DNA of 64,000 nt from Pseudolabrys sp963742345 (GCA_963742345.1 CAVULO010000004.1:124001-188000), one strand, 5' to 3'; counted from the stretch's first letter, positions 17,595-27,028 are shown. Notes: generated by a model not told the origin, from the sequence alone. Numbers and translations: made by a program.

Positions 17595-18143
17595 TCACTT
17601 GCACTCTTCCGCAACCTTGTCGAGCGCCTGGGCAATGCCCTTGAGCGAGTAAGTGTCAGTGGTCTTGGTCCCGCGCGCGGATTCGCTTTTAACCACCAGG
17701 TCGGAGCCTTTGCGCATAGTTTCCACCATCTGCGCTTCTTCGGCAGCGTTCTTTACCCAAGCGCCGTCATTCTGCGTGTACATGGAATAGGCCGCCGAGC
17801 CGATTGCGGCGGTGGCGTCGCGACCGGGTTTTTGCGGGTAGCCGACGATCACCGAAACCTCGTTCCTTACCTTCTCCGTCGGCCGTGTAGAGACAAAGGC
17901 ATAAGAGGCGTCGCGGTTGCGCCCGGCCGGCTCGCTCGTCACCGACGTTGGCTTTGAGAGCGCGAAGCAAATTTTCTTGCCGCCGGGCGCTGCCCGGTAA
18001 GCGCCCCACTCGCCAAACTGACCGAGCAACACAGCCTGATCAGTGGGATTGGCCGGCTTCTTCTGTTGCGCGGATGCCGAGACGTTGAATGCGCTGACGG
18101 CCGACAAAGCAACGAAAGTGCGGAATAAAGCAGTGGAGTTCAT
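17595..18143 (-). CDS. Invasion-associated locus B (IalB) family protein
   Basis: 182 residues with a signal peptide to about residue 25 (SASAQQ). The mature domain shows the IalB pattern: FGEWGAYRAAPGGKKICFALSKP near its start, YAFVSTRP, then GSAAYSMYTQNDGAWVKN and a late DTYSLKGIAQAL with a final Cys. IalB-type proteins are common periplasmic proteins in Rhizobiales; despite the name, most have no proven link to host invasion. It is monocistronic, divergent from the quinone oxidoreductase gene. Confidence 0.8.
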   Translation of the reverse strand: MNSTALFRTFVALSAVSAFNVSASAQQKKPANPTDQAVLLGQFGEWGAYRAAPGGKKICFALSKPTSVTSEPAGRNRDASYAFVSTRPTEKVRNEVSVIVGYPQKPGRDATAAIGSAAYSMYTQNDGAWVKNAAEEAQMVETMRKGSDLVVKSESARGTKTTDTYSLKGIAQALDKVAEECK

Positions 18144-18371
18144 CGGGCCCTACCGGTGACAATAATGACGGTCGTTGAGCCGCCCCAACGCCCCAACAAG
18201 AATCGCTGGATACTAGCCCAATACGGGGCAATGTCGGCAATGTGAAGGCGACAATCTGCCGCCTGACACCGCGGATTGTTGACAGCCTCGGGGCTGACTG
18301 TCCGTCACGACATGCTAGAACCCGAGACCTTACCTGCTATTCGCGCTGCACAATTCTCCTGACGGAATACC

Positions 18372-19346
18372 ATGAAAGCCTTGCTCTGCACCCGCTATGG
18401 CACGCCCGATGATCTGACACTTGCCGATATCTCCGATCCTGTTGCCGGGGCCGGAGAAGTCGTGGTGCGCATCGAGGCGGCCGCGCTCAACTTCTTCGAC
18501 ACACTGATCATCGCCAACAAATACCAGACCAAGCCGCCGCTGCCGTTCTCGCCAGCGGCGGAGTTTGCTGGAAAAATTGAAGTCCTCGGCACAGGCGTAA
18601 CAGACTTCGTCGTCGGAGACCGGGTTGTCGCTTGTTCCGGCTATGGCGCCGCACGCGAGCGAATCGCGATCTCCGCCAGCAAGCTGATCAAGATTCCCGA
18701 TGGTCTCGACGCTGACCGCGCAGCGGGAATTTGCGTGACCTATGGCACCACGCTGCATGCGCTAAAGGATCGCGCCAGGCTCAAGGCCGGTGAAACCCTC
18801 GCGGTACTCGGCGCCTCTGGTGGCGCCGGCATGGCGGCGGTCGAACTCGGCAAGCTGATGCGCGCGCGGGTGATTGCATGCGCATCATCGGCTGAGAAGG
18901 TCGCCTTCGCACGCAAGCACGGCGCCGACGATGGCGTCGACTACGGCAGCGAGGACTTGAAAGAGGCGCTGCGCCGCCTCACGCAGGGCCGCGGCGCCGA
19001 TGTAATTTATGACCCGGTCGGCGGCACTTATTCGGAGGCCGCGATGCGTTCCATCGCCTGGGAAGGACGTTTTCTCGTGGTTGGTTTTGCCGCCGGCGAA
19101 ATCCCGAAGTTGCCCCTTAACCTCGTGCTGCTGAAGAGCTGCGACGTGCTTGGCGTGTTCTGGGGTTCATGGATCGAGCGGGATCCGGCGGGTCACCGCG
19201 CCAACACAGAGCAATTGTTGACCTGGTGTGTGGAAGGTAAATTGTCGTCACACGTCCACGCAGTCTACCCGCTTGCAGAAGCGCCGGCCGCGCTCAAGGT
19301 AATCGCCGCACGACAAGTTATGGGCAAAGTAATTTTGAGGCCGTGA
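18372..19346 (+). CDS. NADPH:quinone oxidoreductase, zinc-independent MDR family
   Basis: 324 residues of the medium-chain dehydrogenase/reductase superfamily. The N-terminal domain has AALNFFDTLIIANKYQTKPPLPFSPAAEFAG; the Rossmann motif is LGASGGAGMAAVELGK; RGADVIYDPVGG follows. The structural and catalytic zinc cysteines of alcohol dehydrogenases are absent, as in quinone oxidoreductases of the crotonase-like acyl-CoA/quinone branch. The precise substrate is unknown. Transcribed alone; the following gene is on the opposite strand. Confidence 0.85.
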   Translation: MKALLCTRYGTPDDLTLADISDPVAGAGEVVVRIEAAALNFFDTLIIANKYQTKPPLPFSPAAEFAGKIEVLGTGVTDFVVGDRVVACSGYGAARERIAISASKLIKIPDGLDADRAAGICVTYGTTLHALKDRARLKAGETLAVLGASGGAGMAAVELGKLMRARVIACASSAEKVAFARKHGADDGVDYGSEDLKEALRRLTQGRGADVIYDPVGGTYSEAAMRSIAWEGRFLVVGFAAGEIPKLPLNLVLLKSCDVLGVFWGSWIERDPAGHRANTEQLLTWCVEGKLSSHVHAVYPLAEAPAALKVIAARQVMGKVILRP

Positions 19347-19374
19347 TTATCGTCGCCGCCTTCGCGGACCACAC

Positions 19375-19734
19375 TCAGTCCTGCGCGGAAAGCTCCGCAA
19401 GCCTGTTCTTCGCCGCAATGCGGTGTTCCGGCCGGATGTGACTCGCTACCAATTTGATGGTGGTCGCCAGAATGGCGGCGTCATCGGAAAAGCCGAGCAC
19501 CGGCAATATGTCGGGAATAATGTCAGCGGGCAGCACGAAATAGGCGAGCGCCCCGATCAATGAGGTCTTCACCGGCAGAGGAGTACTACGATCGAACGCG
19601 CAGTAATAAGCAGCGAGTAAATCCTCGGCGAAGGGAATTGACGCAGCGACGCGGCGCGTTTTGCGCCAGAAGTGATGGCGAAACGCACTTTCGTCGTCGA
19701 AATCCCGCCAGAATGCGGATTGAGCGAATGGCAT
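19375..19734 (-). CDS. YkvA-family (DUF1232) membrane protein
   Basis: About 119 residues. The DUF1232 core is plain: IPFAEDLLAAYYCAFDRSTPLPVKTSLIGALAYFVLPADIIPDILPVLGFSDD, with one membrane helix followed by the conserved PxDxIPD loop. The role of the family is unknown. The start is uncertain: this ATG has no good ribosome site, and an in-frame TTG at 19812 would lengthen the N-terminus by 26 residues and overlap the pterin dehydratase gene by 14 bases. Confidence 0.75.
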   Translation of the reverse strand: MPFAQSAFWRDFDDESAFRHHFWRKTRRVAASIPFAEDLLAAYYCAFDRSTPLPVKTSLIGALAYFVLPADIIPDILPVLGFSDDAAILATTIKLVASHIRPEHRIAAKNRLAELSAQD

Positions 19735-19798
19735 GCGGTCAATGTGGTTAGCGATTGCGGCGTCTGCAAGACCAGCTCTTTTAGTGCTTCCCGTTAGA

Positions 19799-20092
19799 CT
19801 AGCCGGACGCAATTTTGTCCATCGCCTCGGCCAGTTTCACGTCAAGATCGGTCAAGCCCCCGGCATCGTGGGTCGATAGTGTCACCTCGACCGTTTTGTA
19901 GACGTTGAACCACTCCGGATGATGATCCATTTTTTCGGCGACCAGCGCCGCTCGCGTCATGAACCCAAAAGCCTGGTTGAAATCCTTGAACACGAATTTT
20001 TTCGTGATGGCGTCCCGGCCAGCTATTTCGGACCAGCCGTTGAGCCGCGCCAGCGCGGATTTGCGGGCTTCTCCAGTGAGTTTTTCCGCCAT
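19799..20092 (-). CDS. phhB: Pterin-4a-carbinolamine dehydratase
   Basis: 97 residues, the usual length. The active-site pattern is EKMDHHPEWFNVYKTVEVTLSTHDAGGLTDLD with the paired histidines and the later His and Asp. In bacteria it dehydrates the 4a-hydroxy-pterin made by aromatic amino acid hydroxylases, or acts in a pterin side path. No phenylalanine hydroxylase lies nearby. It is on the same strand as the DUF1232 gene, which follows it. Confidence 0.9.
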   Translation of the reverse strand: MAEKLTGEARKSALARLNGWSEIAGRDAITKKFVFKDFNQAFGFMTRAALVAEKMDHHPEWFNVYKTVEVTLSTHDAGGLTDLDVKLAEAMDKIASG

Positions 20093-20186
20093 GACTTGAG
20101 CCTTCCTTCAGCGAACGCGTGACCCTCGCAAACGGTCCGGGCCGATATTACCTTTTGCAGCACAATCCTGACCATATGAGGCACCC

Positions 20187-21305
20187 ATGTCGTGGTCATT
20201 GAATATCGGAAAGGTGGCGGGCACCGTGGTCCGCGTTCATATCACCTTCCTGTTGTTTCTCGCCTGGATTTTTGCGGGTAGCTATGCCTCGGGCGGCGCC
20301 GCTACCGCATGGGACAGTCTTGCGTTCATGGTTCTTCTGTTTCTCTGCGTGCTTTTGCACGAGTTCGGCCACATCTTTACCGCTCGCGCCTTTGGCGTGC
20401 CTACACCGTACGTAACGCTGTTGCCGATCGGCGGCGTCGCGCAGCTCGAGCGCATCCCGGAAGAGCCATGGGAAGAATTCCTCATTGCCGTCGCCGGTCC
20501 GATGGTCAATGTCGTAATCGCGGGTGCGCTGGTATTCTTGTTTGACGCCCATTTGCAGACGAGCGCGGCGGCTGCCGTTGATAATTTGAAGATCCCGCTC
20601 GTCGACCGCCTTGCGGCAGTGAATCTTTTTCTCGCGTTGTTCAACATGATACCGGCCTTCCCGATGGACGGCGGGCGGGTACTGCGAGCCTTACTGGCGA
20701 GCCGCTTCGGTTATGTGCGCGCAACCGAGATCGCGGCTTCGATCGGCCAATTCGTTGCCTTCGCACTCGGCTTCATTGGGTTGATGGTAAATCCGATCCT
20801 GATCTTCATTGCCATCTTCGTGTACCTTGCGGCCTCGTCGGAAGCGCACATGGTGGCGCTACGCGCGGCTTCGCGCGGCGTGCCTGTGAGTTACGCCATG
20901 ATGACCCAGTTCGCCACGTTATCGCCGGAGGCGCACATCGACGAGGCGGTGCAAACCTTGTTGCAGACAAGCCAGGGCGAATTTCCTGTGGTAGACGGCA
21001 CCGGCAAGCCGGTCGGCGTTCTCGGCCGTGCTGACCTGATCCGCGCCATCAAGACACGCGGAGCGGACGCCCGCGTGGCCGATGCCATGGCTGCGGAGAT
21101 ACCAACCATCAGCCACCGCGGCACGTTGGAACAGGCCTTCAAGCTCTTGCAGCAGAAATCGGTACAGGCGGTTGGCGTCACCGATACGGCTGGCAAGCTG
21201 GTAGGCCTCGTCACCAGCGAAACCATCGCCGAGATGATGATGTTGCAGGAAGCGCTGCCTGGAGGTGTCCGTATCGGCCCATGGGGCCGTCCGGCCGGGG
21301 CTTGA
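20187..21305 (+). CDS. Site-2 protease-like M50 metalloprotease with CBS domains
   Basis: 372 residues. Zinc-binding HEFGH at 58-62 lies within the second membrane helix, and the second motif NMIPAFPMDGGR supplies Asp161. Two CBS domains follow at about 230-350 (FPVVDGTGKPVGVLGRADL and QAVGVTDTAGKLVGLVTSETI), which usually sense adenine nucleotides. This M50-CBS layout belongs to the SpoIVFB/Rip3-like group that cuts membrane proteins; the target is not known. Divergent from the pterin dehydratase gene. Confidence 0.88.
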   Translation: MSWSLNIGKVAGTVVRVHITFLLFLAWIFAGSYASGGAATAWDSLAFMVLLFLCVLLHEFGHIFTARAFGVPTPYVTLLPIGGVAQLERIPEEPWEEFLIAVAGPMVNVVIAGALVFLFDAHLQTSAAAAVDNLKIPLVDRLAAVNLFLALFNMIPAFPMDGGRVLRALLASRFGYVRATEIAASIGQFVAFALGFIGLMVNPILIFIAIFVYLAASSEAHMVALRAASRGVPVSYAMMTQFATLSPEAHIDEAVQTLLQTSQGEFPVVDGTGKPVGVLGRADLIRAIKTRGADARVADAMAAEIPTISHRGTLEQAFKLLQQKSVQAVGVTDTAGKLVGLVTSETIAEMMMLQEALPGGVRIGPWGRPAGA

Positions 21306-21407
21306 CCACAGGATTTCGCCTGCTGTCACCGGTCCGTCATCCAGGCGTCGACAATTTGTCAGCGACCCCGACCAAGCTTCCATGCTCAACTAGAAGCAGA
21401 GGCTCGG

Positions 21408-23006
21408 ATGAAAATACGCATTGACTCGGGGGCAACGCGCCGGAGGTTCCTGGCAACGGGCGCGGCTGCAACGGCTCTCACTACGATCGGCGGCATCGGC
21501 CGCCCGTTCATTAGCCGCGCCAACGACCGGCCTGTCATCACCCATGGTCTCCAATCCGGAGATGTTTCGGTCGATTCTGGCGTCGTCTGGGCTCGCGCAG
21601 ATCGGCCGTCCCGCATGCTAGTCGAAGTCGCCACCACCGATAGCTTTAAGGACATCCGCAGCACTGTCTTCGTCGATGCACTGCCGGAAACCGATTTTAC
21701 TGCCAAGCTTCTGGTCGAGAACCTGCCGGCCGCGCAAGACATCTTCTACCGCGTGCGCTTCCAGGACCTCGCGTCACCGACCATTTTCGGCGAACCGCAG
21801 ATCGGCCGCTTCCGAATCGCCCCGAGCGACCGACGCTCGATCAGCTTTGTTTGGTCGGGTGATACAGCGGGGCAGGGCTGGGGGATCGACGAGTCGCGCG
21901 GCGGCATGCGCACCTATGCGACCATGCTAAAGAATCGTCCGGATTTCTTCATCCACAACGGAGACAACATTTACGCCGACGGACCGATCGCAGCCGAGCA
22001 GAAAATGCCGAACGGCGAAATCTGGAAGAACATTGTCACCGAGGACAAGTCGAAGCCAGCCGAAACGCTCGCTGAATTCCGTGGGGCGTACAAATACAAT
22101 CTCCTCGACAAGAATTTGCGTACCTTTGTTGCACAAGTGCCGGTGTTCTCGCAGTGGGATGACCATGAAGTATTCAACAATTGGTGGCCCGGCGAACCGA
22201 TGACGCGCGCTGAACTGGTGGCCAAAAAATATGTCGAGAAGAACGACCTCATCCTCGCCGCCCGCGCTAGCCGCGCCTTCCATGAATACATGCCGATGCG
22301 CGAAACGCTGGCGGAACCTGGCCGGGTCTATCGCAAGATTTCCTACGGGCCGCTCCTCGACGTATTCATGCTCGACATGCGCTCCTATCGCGGGCCAAAC
22401 GCAGAGAACAAGGAAGAGACCTACGGCCCTGCAGCCTATTTCCTCGGGCCCACGCAACTGGGCTGGCTCAAACGTGAACTCATCAACTCGCGGGCAACCT
22501 GGAAGGTGATTGCCGCGGACATGCCGATCAGCCTTGTGATCGTCTACGACGCAACACGCAATTGGGGGATTGAAGCCGTTGCCCAAGGCGATAACGGCGC
22601 GCCGCGCGGACGTGAGCTGGAGATCGCCGATTTGCTTTCGTTCATCAAACACGCCGGCGTGCGCAATACGGTTTGGCTCACCGCCGACGTTCACTACACG
22701 GCCGCGCACTACTACGATCCGAACAAGGCCGCTTTCCAGGACTTTGAGCCTTTCTGGGAGTTCGTGAGCGGGCCTATCCATGCCGGCACCTTTGGCCCCA
22801 ATGCGCTCGACAAGACCTTTGGGCCTCAGCTCGTCTATGTGAAGGCACCGGGCAAGGAGCAAGCCCAGAACCTGCCGCCGAGTGAGGGCCTGCAGTTCTT
22901 CGGGCATATCGCAATCGATGGTGACACCCAGCAGATGACGGTGACACTCAAGGATGTCGATGACCGTTCGTTGTGGACGAAAATCCTTGATCCCGCCCTC
23001 GGCTAG
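21408..23006 (+). CDS. phoD: PhoD-family alkaline phosphatase/phosphodiesterase, Tat-exported
   Basis: 532 residues. A twin-arginine signal (TRRRFLATGAAATALTT, about 10-27) is followed by a fibronectin-like N-terminal domain beginning THGLQSGDVSVDSGVVWARADRP. The metallophosphatase core has FVWSGDTAGQGWGID, HNGDNIYADGP, WDDHEVFNNWWPGE, and TADVHYTAAH, the residues that hold iron and calcium in PhoD. It should release phosphate from organic esters in the periplasm. No Pho box was found upstream. Transcribed alone. Confidence 0.88.
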   Translation: MKIRIDSGATRRRFLATGAAATALTTIGGIGRPFISRANDRPVITHGLQSGDVSVDSGVVWARADRPSRMLVEVATTDSFKDIRSTVFVDALPETDFTAKLLVENLPAAQDIFYRVRFQDLASPTIFGEPQIGRFRIAPSDRRSISFVWSGDTAGQGWGIDESRGGMRTYATMLKNRPDFFIHNGDNIYADGPIAAEQKMPNGEIWKNIVTEDKSKPAETLAEFRGAYKYNLLDKNLRTFVAQVPVFSQWDDHEVFNNWWPGEPMTRAELVAKKYVEKNDLILAARASRAFHEYMPMRETLAEPGRVYRKISYGPLLDVFMLDMRSYRGPNAENKEETYGPAAYFLGPTQLGWLKRELINSRATWKVIAADMPISLVIVYDATRNWGIEAVAQGDNGAPRGRELEIADLLSFIKHAGVRNTVWLTADVHYTAAHYYDPNKAAFQDFEPFWEFVSGPIHAGTFGPNALDKTFGPQLVYVKAPGKEQAQNLPPSEGLQFFGHIAIDGDTQQMTVTLKDVDDRSLWTKILDPALG

Positions 23007-23082
23007 CGACTCAAAAGCCCTATTAAACGCCGACTTCGCCTTGGTTCGCTGGGTTTACCTTGCTACCGCCCGAGGCCGACGG

Positions 23083-23110
23083 TTGCATCCCGGCCGCGCG
23101 TGACTATATT
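23083..23110 (+). promoter_or_regulatory. Probable sigma-70 promoter for typA
   Basis: TTGCAT (-35, 23083-23088) and TATATT (-10, 23105-23110) are separated by 16 bases, about 65 bases upstream of the typA ATG. Read directly from sequence; not tested. Confidence 0.5.
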
Positions 23111-23130
23111 GCGCCGCAATAGCGTCGCGT

Positions 23131-23155
23131 CGCGGGTCCCTAAACAGGGCCCGCG
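23131..23155 (+). promoter_or_regulatory. Hairpin in the typA leader
   Basis: CGCGGGTCCCT / AGGGCCCGCG with a four-base loop and one bulged base, located between the likely promoter and the typA ribosome site and ending about 20 bases before the ATG. A structured 5' leader or a weak terminator are both possible. Confidence 0.35.
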
Positions 23156-23176
23156 CTTTGATTTCTGGAACCCACA

Positions 23177-25006
23177 ATGAACCTTCGCAACGTCGCCATC
23201 ATCGCGCACGTCGACCATGGCAAGACGACCCTGGTCGACCGGCTGCTGCAGCAATCCGGCGCGTACCGCGAGAACCAGCGCGTGGTCGAGCGCGCAATGG
23301 ATTCCAACGACCTCGAGCGCGAGCGCGGTATCACCATCCTAGCCAAGGCTGCCTCGGTGGTATGGAAAGATACCCGCATCAACATCGTGGACACGCCCGG
23401 TCACGCCGATTTCGGCGGTGAGGTTGAGCGCATTTTGAATATGGTAGACGGCGCGCTGGTCTTGGTGGACGCCGCCGAGGGCCCACTGCCGCAAACCAAG
23501 TTCGTGGTCTCGAAAGCGCTGAAGATGGGCCTGAAGCCCATCGTGGTCATTAACAAGGTGGACCGCTCAGATGCGCGGCCGACGCAGGTCGTCAATGAAG
23601 TGTTCGACCTGTTCGCCGCACTTGATGCTACCGACGAGCAGCTCGATTTCCCTATCCTGTACGGTTCGGCCAAGCAGGGTTGGATGGCCACAAGCCTGGA
23701 CGGATCGCACGACGACGGCATGCAGCCGCTGTTCGATCTGGTACTGCGTCACGTCAAGCCACCGCAGGTGGAGCAAGGGCCGTTTCGACTGCTTGGCACC
23801 ATTCTGGAAGCGAACCCTTATCTCGGTCGCATCGTCACGGGGCGTATCACCTCAGGTTCGGTGAAGCCTAACCAGCCGGTAAAGGTGCTCGATCACGACG
23901 GGAAACTGATCGAGAGCGGCCGCATCACCAAGGTGCTGGCGTTTCGCGGTCTCGAACGCACAGCAGTAGAAGACGCGGCGGCCGGCGACATCGTCGCGAT
24001 CGCCGGACTGCCAAACGCCACTGTGGCCATGACAATATGCGATCTCTCGGTCGAGACGCCGCTACCGGCACAGCCGATAGATCCGCCGACTTTGGCGATG
24101 ATCTTCCGCGTCAATGATTCTCCGCTCGCCGGTACCGAGGGCGACAAGGTCACCGGCCGCATGATTCGCGACCGGTTGCTGCGCGAAGCCGAAGGTAACG
24201 TGGCGTTGCGCGTGCGAGAATCCGATGAGAAGGACTCCATGGAAGTTGCTGGCCGCGGTGAATTGCAGCTCGGCATCCTGATCGAGACCATGCGGCGCGA
24301 AGGCTTCGAGCTGTCAGTCTCGCGACCAAAGGTCCTGTTGAAGGAAGACTCCACCACTGGCGAAACGCTGGAACCAATCGAAGAGGTTGTCATCGATCTC
24401 GACGAGGAGCATTCAGGCATCGTTGTGCAGAAGATGGCTGAGCGCAAAGCCGATATGATGGAGATGAGACCTTCCGGCGGCGGCCGGCTACGCCTGGTAT
24501 TTTATGCGCCGACACGCGGCCTTATCGGATATCAGGGCGAGTTGCTAACCGACACGCGTGGTACGGCGATCATGAACCGGCTGTTCCATGCCTACGCTCC
24601 TTACAAGGGACCGATCCAAGGCCGTCGCAACGGTGTGCTGATCTCAAACGACAGAGGCGACGCCGTTGCCTACGCGCTCTGGAATTTGGAAGACCGCGGG
24701 CCGATGATGATCGAGCCCGGCTGGAAAGTTTACAACGGCATGATCGTGGGCGAGCACACGCGAGGCAACGATCTGATTGTGAACGTGCTCAAAGGCAAGA
24801 AACTCACCAATATCCGCACCACATCCAAGGATGAGGCGGTTCGTCTCACGCCGCCAATCCGGATGACACTGGAAAAGGCATTGGCTTATATCGAAGATGA
24901 CGAGCTGGTCGAGGTGACCCCAAAGTCAATTCGTCTGCGCAAGAAAACGCTCGACGAAAATGACCGGAAGAAAGAAGATCGCAAGAAAGAAGCCGAGACG
25001 GTCTAA
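23177..25006 (+). CDS. typA: Ribosome-associated GTPase BipA/TypA
   Basis: 609 residues. G-domain motifs are complete: AHVDHGKTTL near residue 10, the RERGITI switch, DTPGHADFGGEVERIL, and NKVDR. Domain II (LLGTILEANPYLGRIVTGRI) and the BipA-specific C-terminal part (YAPTRGLIGYQGELLTDTRGTAIMN and the RTTSKDEAVRLTPP region) follow. It acts on ribosome assembly and stress or cold adaptation. A probable promoter and a hairpin are present upstream. The C-terminus is lysine-rich. Confidence 0.97.
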   Translation: MNLRNVAIIAHVDHGKTTLVDRLLQQSGAYRENQRVVERAMDSNDLERERGITILAKAASVVWKDTRINIVDTPGHADFGGEVERILNMVDGALVLVDAAEGPLPQTKFVVSKALKMGLKPIVVINKVDRSDARPTQVVNEVFDLFAALDATDEQLDFPILYGSAKQGWMATSLDGSHDDGMQPLFDLVLRHVKPPQVEQGPFRLLGTILEANPYLGRIVTGRITSGSVKPNQPVKVLDHDGKLIESGRITKVLAFRGLERTAVEDAAAGDIVAIAGLPNATVAMTICDLSVETPLPAQPIDPPTLAMIFRVNDSPLAGTEGDKVTGRMIRDRLLREAEGNVALRVRESDEKDSMEVAGRGELQLGILIETMRREGFELSVSRPKVLLKEDSTTGETLEPIEEVVIDLDEEHSGIVVQKMAERKADMMEMRPSGGGRLRLVFYAPTRGLIGYQGELLTDTRGTAIMNRLFHAYAPYKGPIQGRRNGVLISNDRGDAVAYALWNLEDRGPMMIEPGWKVYNGMIVGEHTRGNDLIVNVLKGKKLTNIRTTSKDEAVRLTPPIRMTLEKALAYIEDDELVEVTPKSIRLRKKTLDENDRKKEDRKKEAETV

Positions 25007-25219
25007 CGCAATCGGCGGCGGCCACAACCTTTCCGACACGTGGCGAAAACCGAATCGGATAATCGAATCACCTCCTGGCGGGCGTTAAGTGTCTACCGTC
25101 CGGGCCACAACCCGCGGTGCTGTGGGAACCGGGCAAAGCTCGTCTCCATCAGACGCGTGAGCGTCATTTTTCGGCATCCCTGCTGGAGTTTTTACGCCTG
25201 TGGCCAGTAATCCACACCG

Positions 25220-25235
25220 TTAACCCATCATTAAC
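25220..25235. promoter_or_regulatory. CtrA-type binding site upstream of the GNAT gene
   Basis: TTAA followed by seven bases and then TTAAC, the full consensus recognised by the cell-cycle regulator CtrA in alphaproteobacteria. It lies 44-59 bases upstream of the acetyltransferase start, where it could touch the promoter. The match is exact to the core; binding is inferred. Confidence 0.5.
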
Positions 25236-25278
25236 GATAGGGCTTGAAGGCCGCAAAGTTCGTTGCTTCTATCGCGAA

Positions 25279-25788
25279 ATGAGTACGACCCTCATAGAGA
25301 TTCGCCGCGCGAAGTCGGCCAACTCAGTGGACGTCGCCGAGACGCATGACGAGGCGTGGCGCGCGGCCTATCAGGGCATCATCCCCGGCAACGAACTCGA
25401 CAAGCTCATCAACCGTCGCGGTCCGGACTGGTGGGATTCGGCTATCCGCAAAGGCAGCCGTATCACCATCCTGCAGTTCGGTGACCGAATTGCCGGCTAT
25501 GCCAATTACGGACGCAATCGCGCACGCAGTCTTTTTTATGACGGCGAGATCTACGAGATTTATTTGCGTCCTGAGTTCCAGGGCCTCGGCTTCGGCCGTC
25601 GTCTGTTTTCGGCGGCGCGGAAAGATTTGAACCAGAGCGGTCTCAAAAGCCTGGTGGTGTGGGCCCTTTCCGATAACGAGCCGGCGATGGAATTCTATCG
25701 CGCGCTCGGCGGTCGCGCGGTGGCGCGCTCATCGGAACGATTTGGCGCCAAGACGCTCGATAAGGTCGCCTACGCCTGGCAGGCGTAA
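25279..25788 (+). CDS. GNAT-family N-acetyltransferase
   Basis: 169 residues from MSTTLIEIRRAKSANS. The acetyl-CoA binding motif A is EIYLRPEFQGLGFGRRLFSAA (about 93-113), followed by SLVVWALSDNEPAMEFYRALGG, typical of small-molecule or protein N-acetyltransferases; the substrate is unknown. The longer frame reaching 25117 is not used because it lacks a plausible start and protein-like sequence. The gene abuts folD tail-to-tail with no bases between the stops. Confidence 0.82.
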   Translation: MSTTLIEIRRAKSANSVDVAETHDEAWRAAYQGIIPGNELDKLINRRGPDWWDSAIRKGSRITILQFGDRIAGYANYGRNRARSLFYDGEIYEIYLRPEFQGLGFGRRLFSAARKDLNQSGLKSLVVWALSDNEPAMEFYRALGGRAVARSSERFGAKTLDKVAYAWQA

Positions 25789-26673
25789 TCATACCTTCGG
25801 CGCCGGCAATCCCTTCTGTGCGCATGTCGCACGCAAGGTATTCAGCAGCAGGCAAGCGATCGTCATCGGTCCGACGCCTCCGGGTACCGGAGTGATTGCG
25901 CCGGCAATTTTCGCAGCTTCGGCATAAGCAACATCACCGACAATACGCGATTTGCCACCCTCCCCCGGCGCGCGATTGATACCGACATCGATCACAGTCG
26001 CGCCCGGCTTGATCCAATCACCGCGAACCATTTCCGGACGGCCGATAGCGGCGACAAGCAAATCGGCGCGGCGGCAGACGGTCGGCAGATCATTTGTCTT
26101 GGAATGCGCAATTGTCACGGTCGCGTTTTCTGCCAATAGCAATTGCGCCACCGGTTTGCCGACGATGTTGGAACGGCCGATTACTACCGCCTCGAGGCCG
26201 GCCAGCGTTTCACGCACCGTCTTGGCCAGAAACACGCACCCCATCGGCGTGCACGGCACCAGCGCGGGCAAGCCGCTGGCAAGCCGGCCCGCATTGAGCG
26301 GATGAAAGCCATCCACATCCTTGGCCGGATCAATCGCAGCTATGATTTTTTGGGCGTCAATCTGCTTCGGCAGGGGTAGCTGAACCAAAATACCGTTAAC
26401 TTCCCCATCGGTATTGAGTGTAGCGATGAGGTCGATGAGCTCAGCTTCGCTCGCGGTCGCGGGCAGCTTGCGGTCGAAAGCGTGCATGCCTGATTCTGCC
26501 ACCGCTTTCGATTTATTTCGCACGTAGACTTCACTCGCCGGGTTGTCTCCGACCAGCACGACGGCGATGCCTGGTACGATGCCACGATCGCGGCGCAAAC
26601 GGTGAACTGCATCCGTGACCTTGCCACGCAAGTCCGCCGCGATCGTCTTGCCGTCAATAATACGCGCGCTCAT
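25789..26673 (-). CDS. folD: Bifunctional methylenetetrahydrofolate dehydrogenase / methenyl-THF cyclohydrolase
   Basis: 294 residues from MSARIIDGKTIAADL. The catalytic YVRNKSKA lysine, VQLPLPKQIDAQKII, and the NADP-binding IGRSNIVGKPVAQLLL are present, as is the C-terminal TPVPGGVGPMT signature. It links one-carbon units at the methylene and formyl oxidation levels for purine and formyl-Met synthesis. The 22 residues upstream in frame are not family-like and are excluded. It is the last gene of a probable yggT-yggU-folD run. Confidence 0.96.
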   Translation of the reverse strand: MSARIIDGKTIAADLRGKVTDAVHRLRRDRGIVPGIAVVLVGDNPASEVYVRNKSKAVAESGMHAFDRKLPATASEAELIDLIATLNTDGEVNGILVQLPLPKQIDAQKIIAAIDPAKDVDGFHPLNAGRLASGLPALVPCTPMGCVFLAKTVRETLAGLEAVVIGRSNIVGKPVAQLLLAENATVTIAHSKTNDLPTVCRRADLLVAAIGRPEMVRGDWIKPGATVIDVGINRAPGEGGKSRIVGDVAYAEAAKIAGAITPVPGGVGPMTIACLLLNTLRATCAQKGLPAPKV

Positions 26674-26704
26674 GATCCGCCAGTCGGCCTCGTCGAAACA
26701 AGCC

Positions 26705-27025
26705 TTAGCGCGGCGTGGTGATTTTCTCCAGCGCCGCAATAAGCGTTGGGCCGTCGCCCGAAATCAGAAGCCGCTTGAGGCGGCCCGTAGCACCGGCGAC
26801 CAGAACGACATCGCGCCGTGGAATGCCCATCGTCTTTGCTATCAGCCGGATAAGGGCAGCATTGGCCTCACCTTCAGCCGGCACCGCTCGTACGCGCGCC
26901 ATAAGCGCAGTGCGCCCGTCGGCTAGCGCCTCAACACCATCGATAGCGTCGCGGCCGCCCTTCGGCGTCAGTCGTATTGTGAGCGTAACGCCATTGGCCG
27001 TCAGCGACCATGGCCTGCCCACCAT
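26705..27025 (-). CDS. yggU: DUF167 (YggU) family protein
   Basis: 106 residues, the normal size. The DUF167 pattern TIRLTPKGGRDAIDG, VRAVPAEGEANAALIRLIAKTMGIPRRDVVLVAGATGRLKRLLI is clear. The function of the family is unknown. It sits 3 bases downstream of yggT and 31 bases upstream of folD on the same strand, a conserved alphaproteobacterial neighbourhood. Confidence 0.9.
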   Translation of the reverse strand: MVGRPWSLTANGVTLTIRLTPKGGRDAIDGVEALADGRTALMARVRAVPAEGEANAALIRLIAKTMGIPRRDVVLVAGATGRLKRLLISGDGPTLIAALEKITTPR

Positions 27026-27028
27026 GCG

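Noticed and set aside
21927..22907. Minus-strand 326-codon open frame inside phoD
   Set aside because: Shadow of phoD: the plus strand carries all metallophosphatase motifs over the same bases and the minus product has no recognisable domain.
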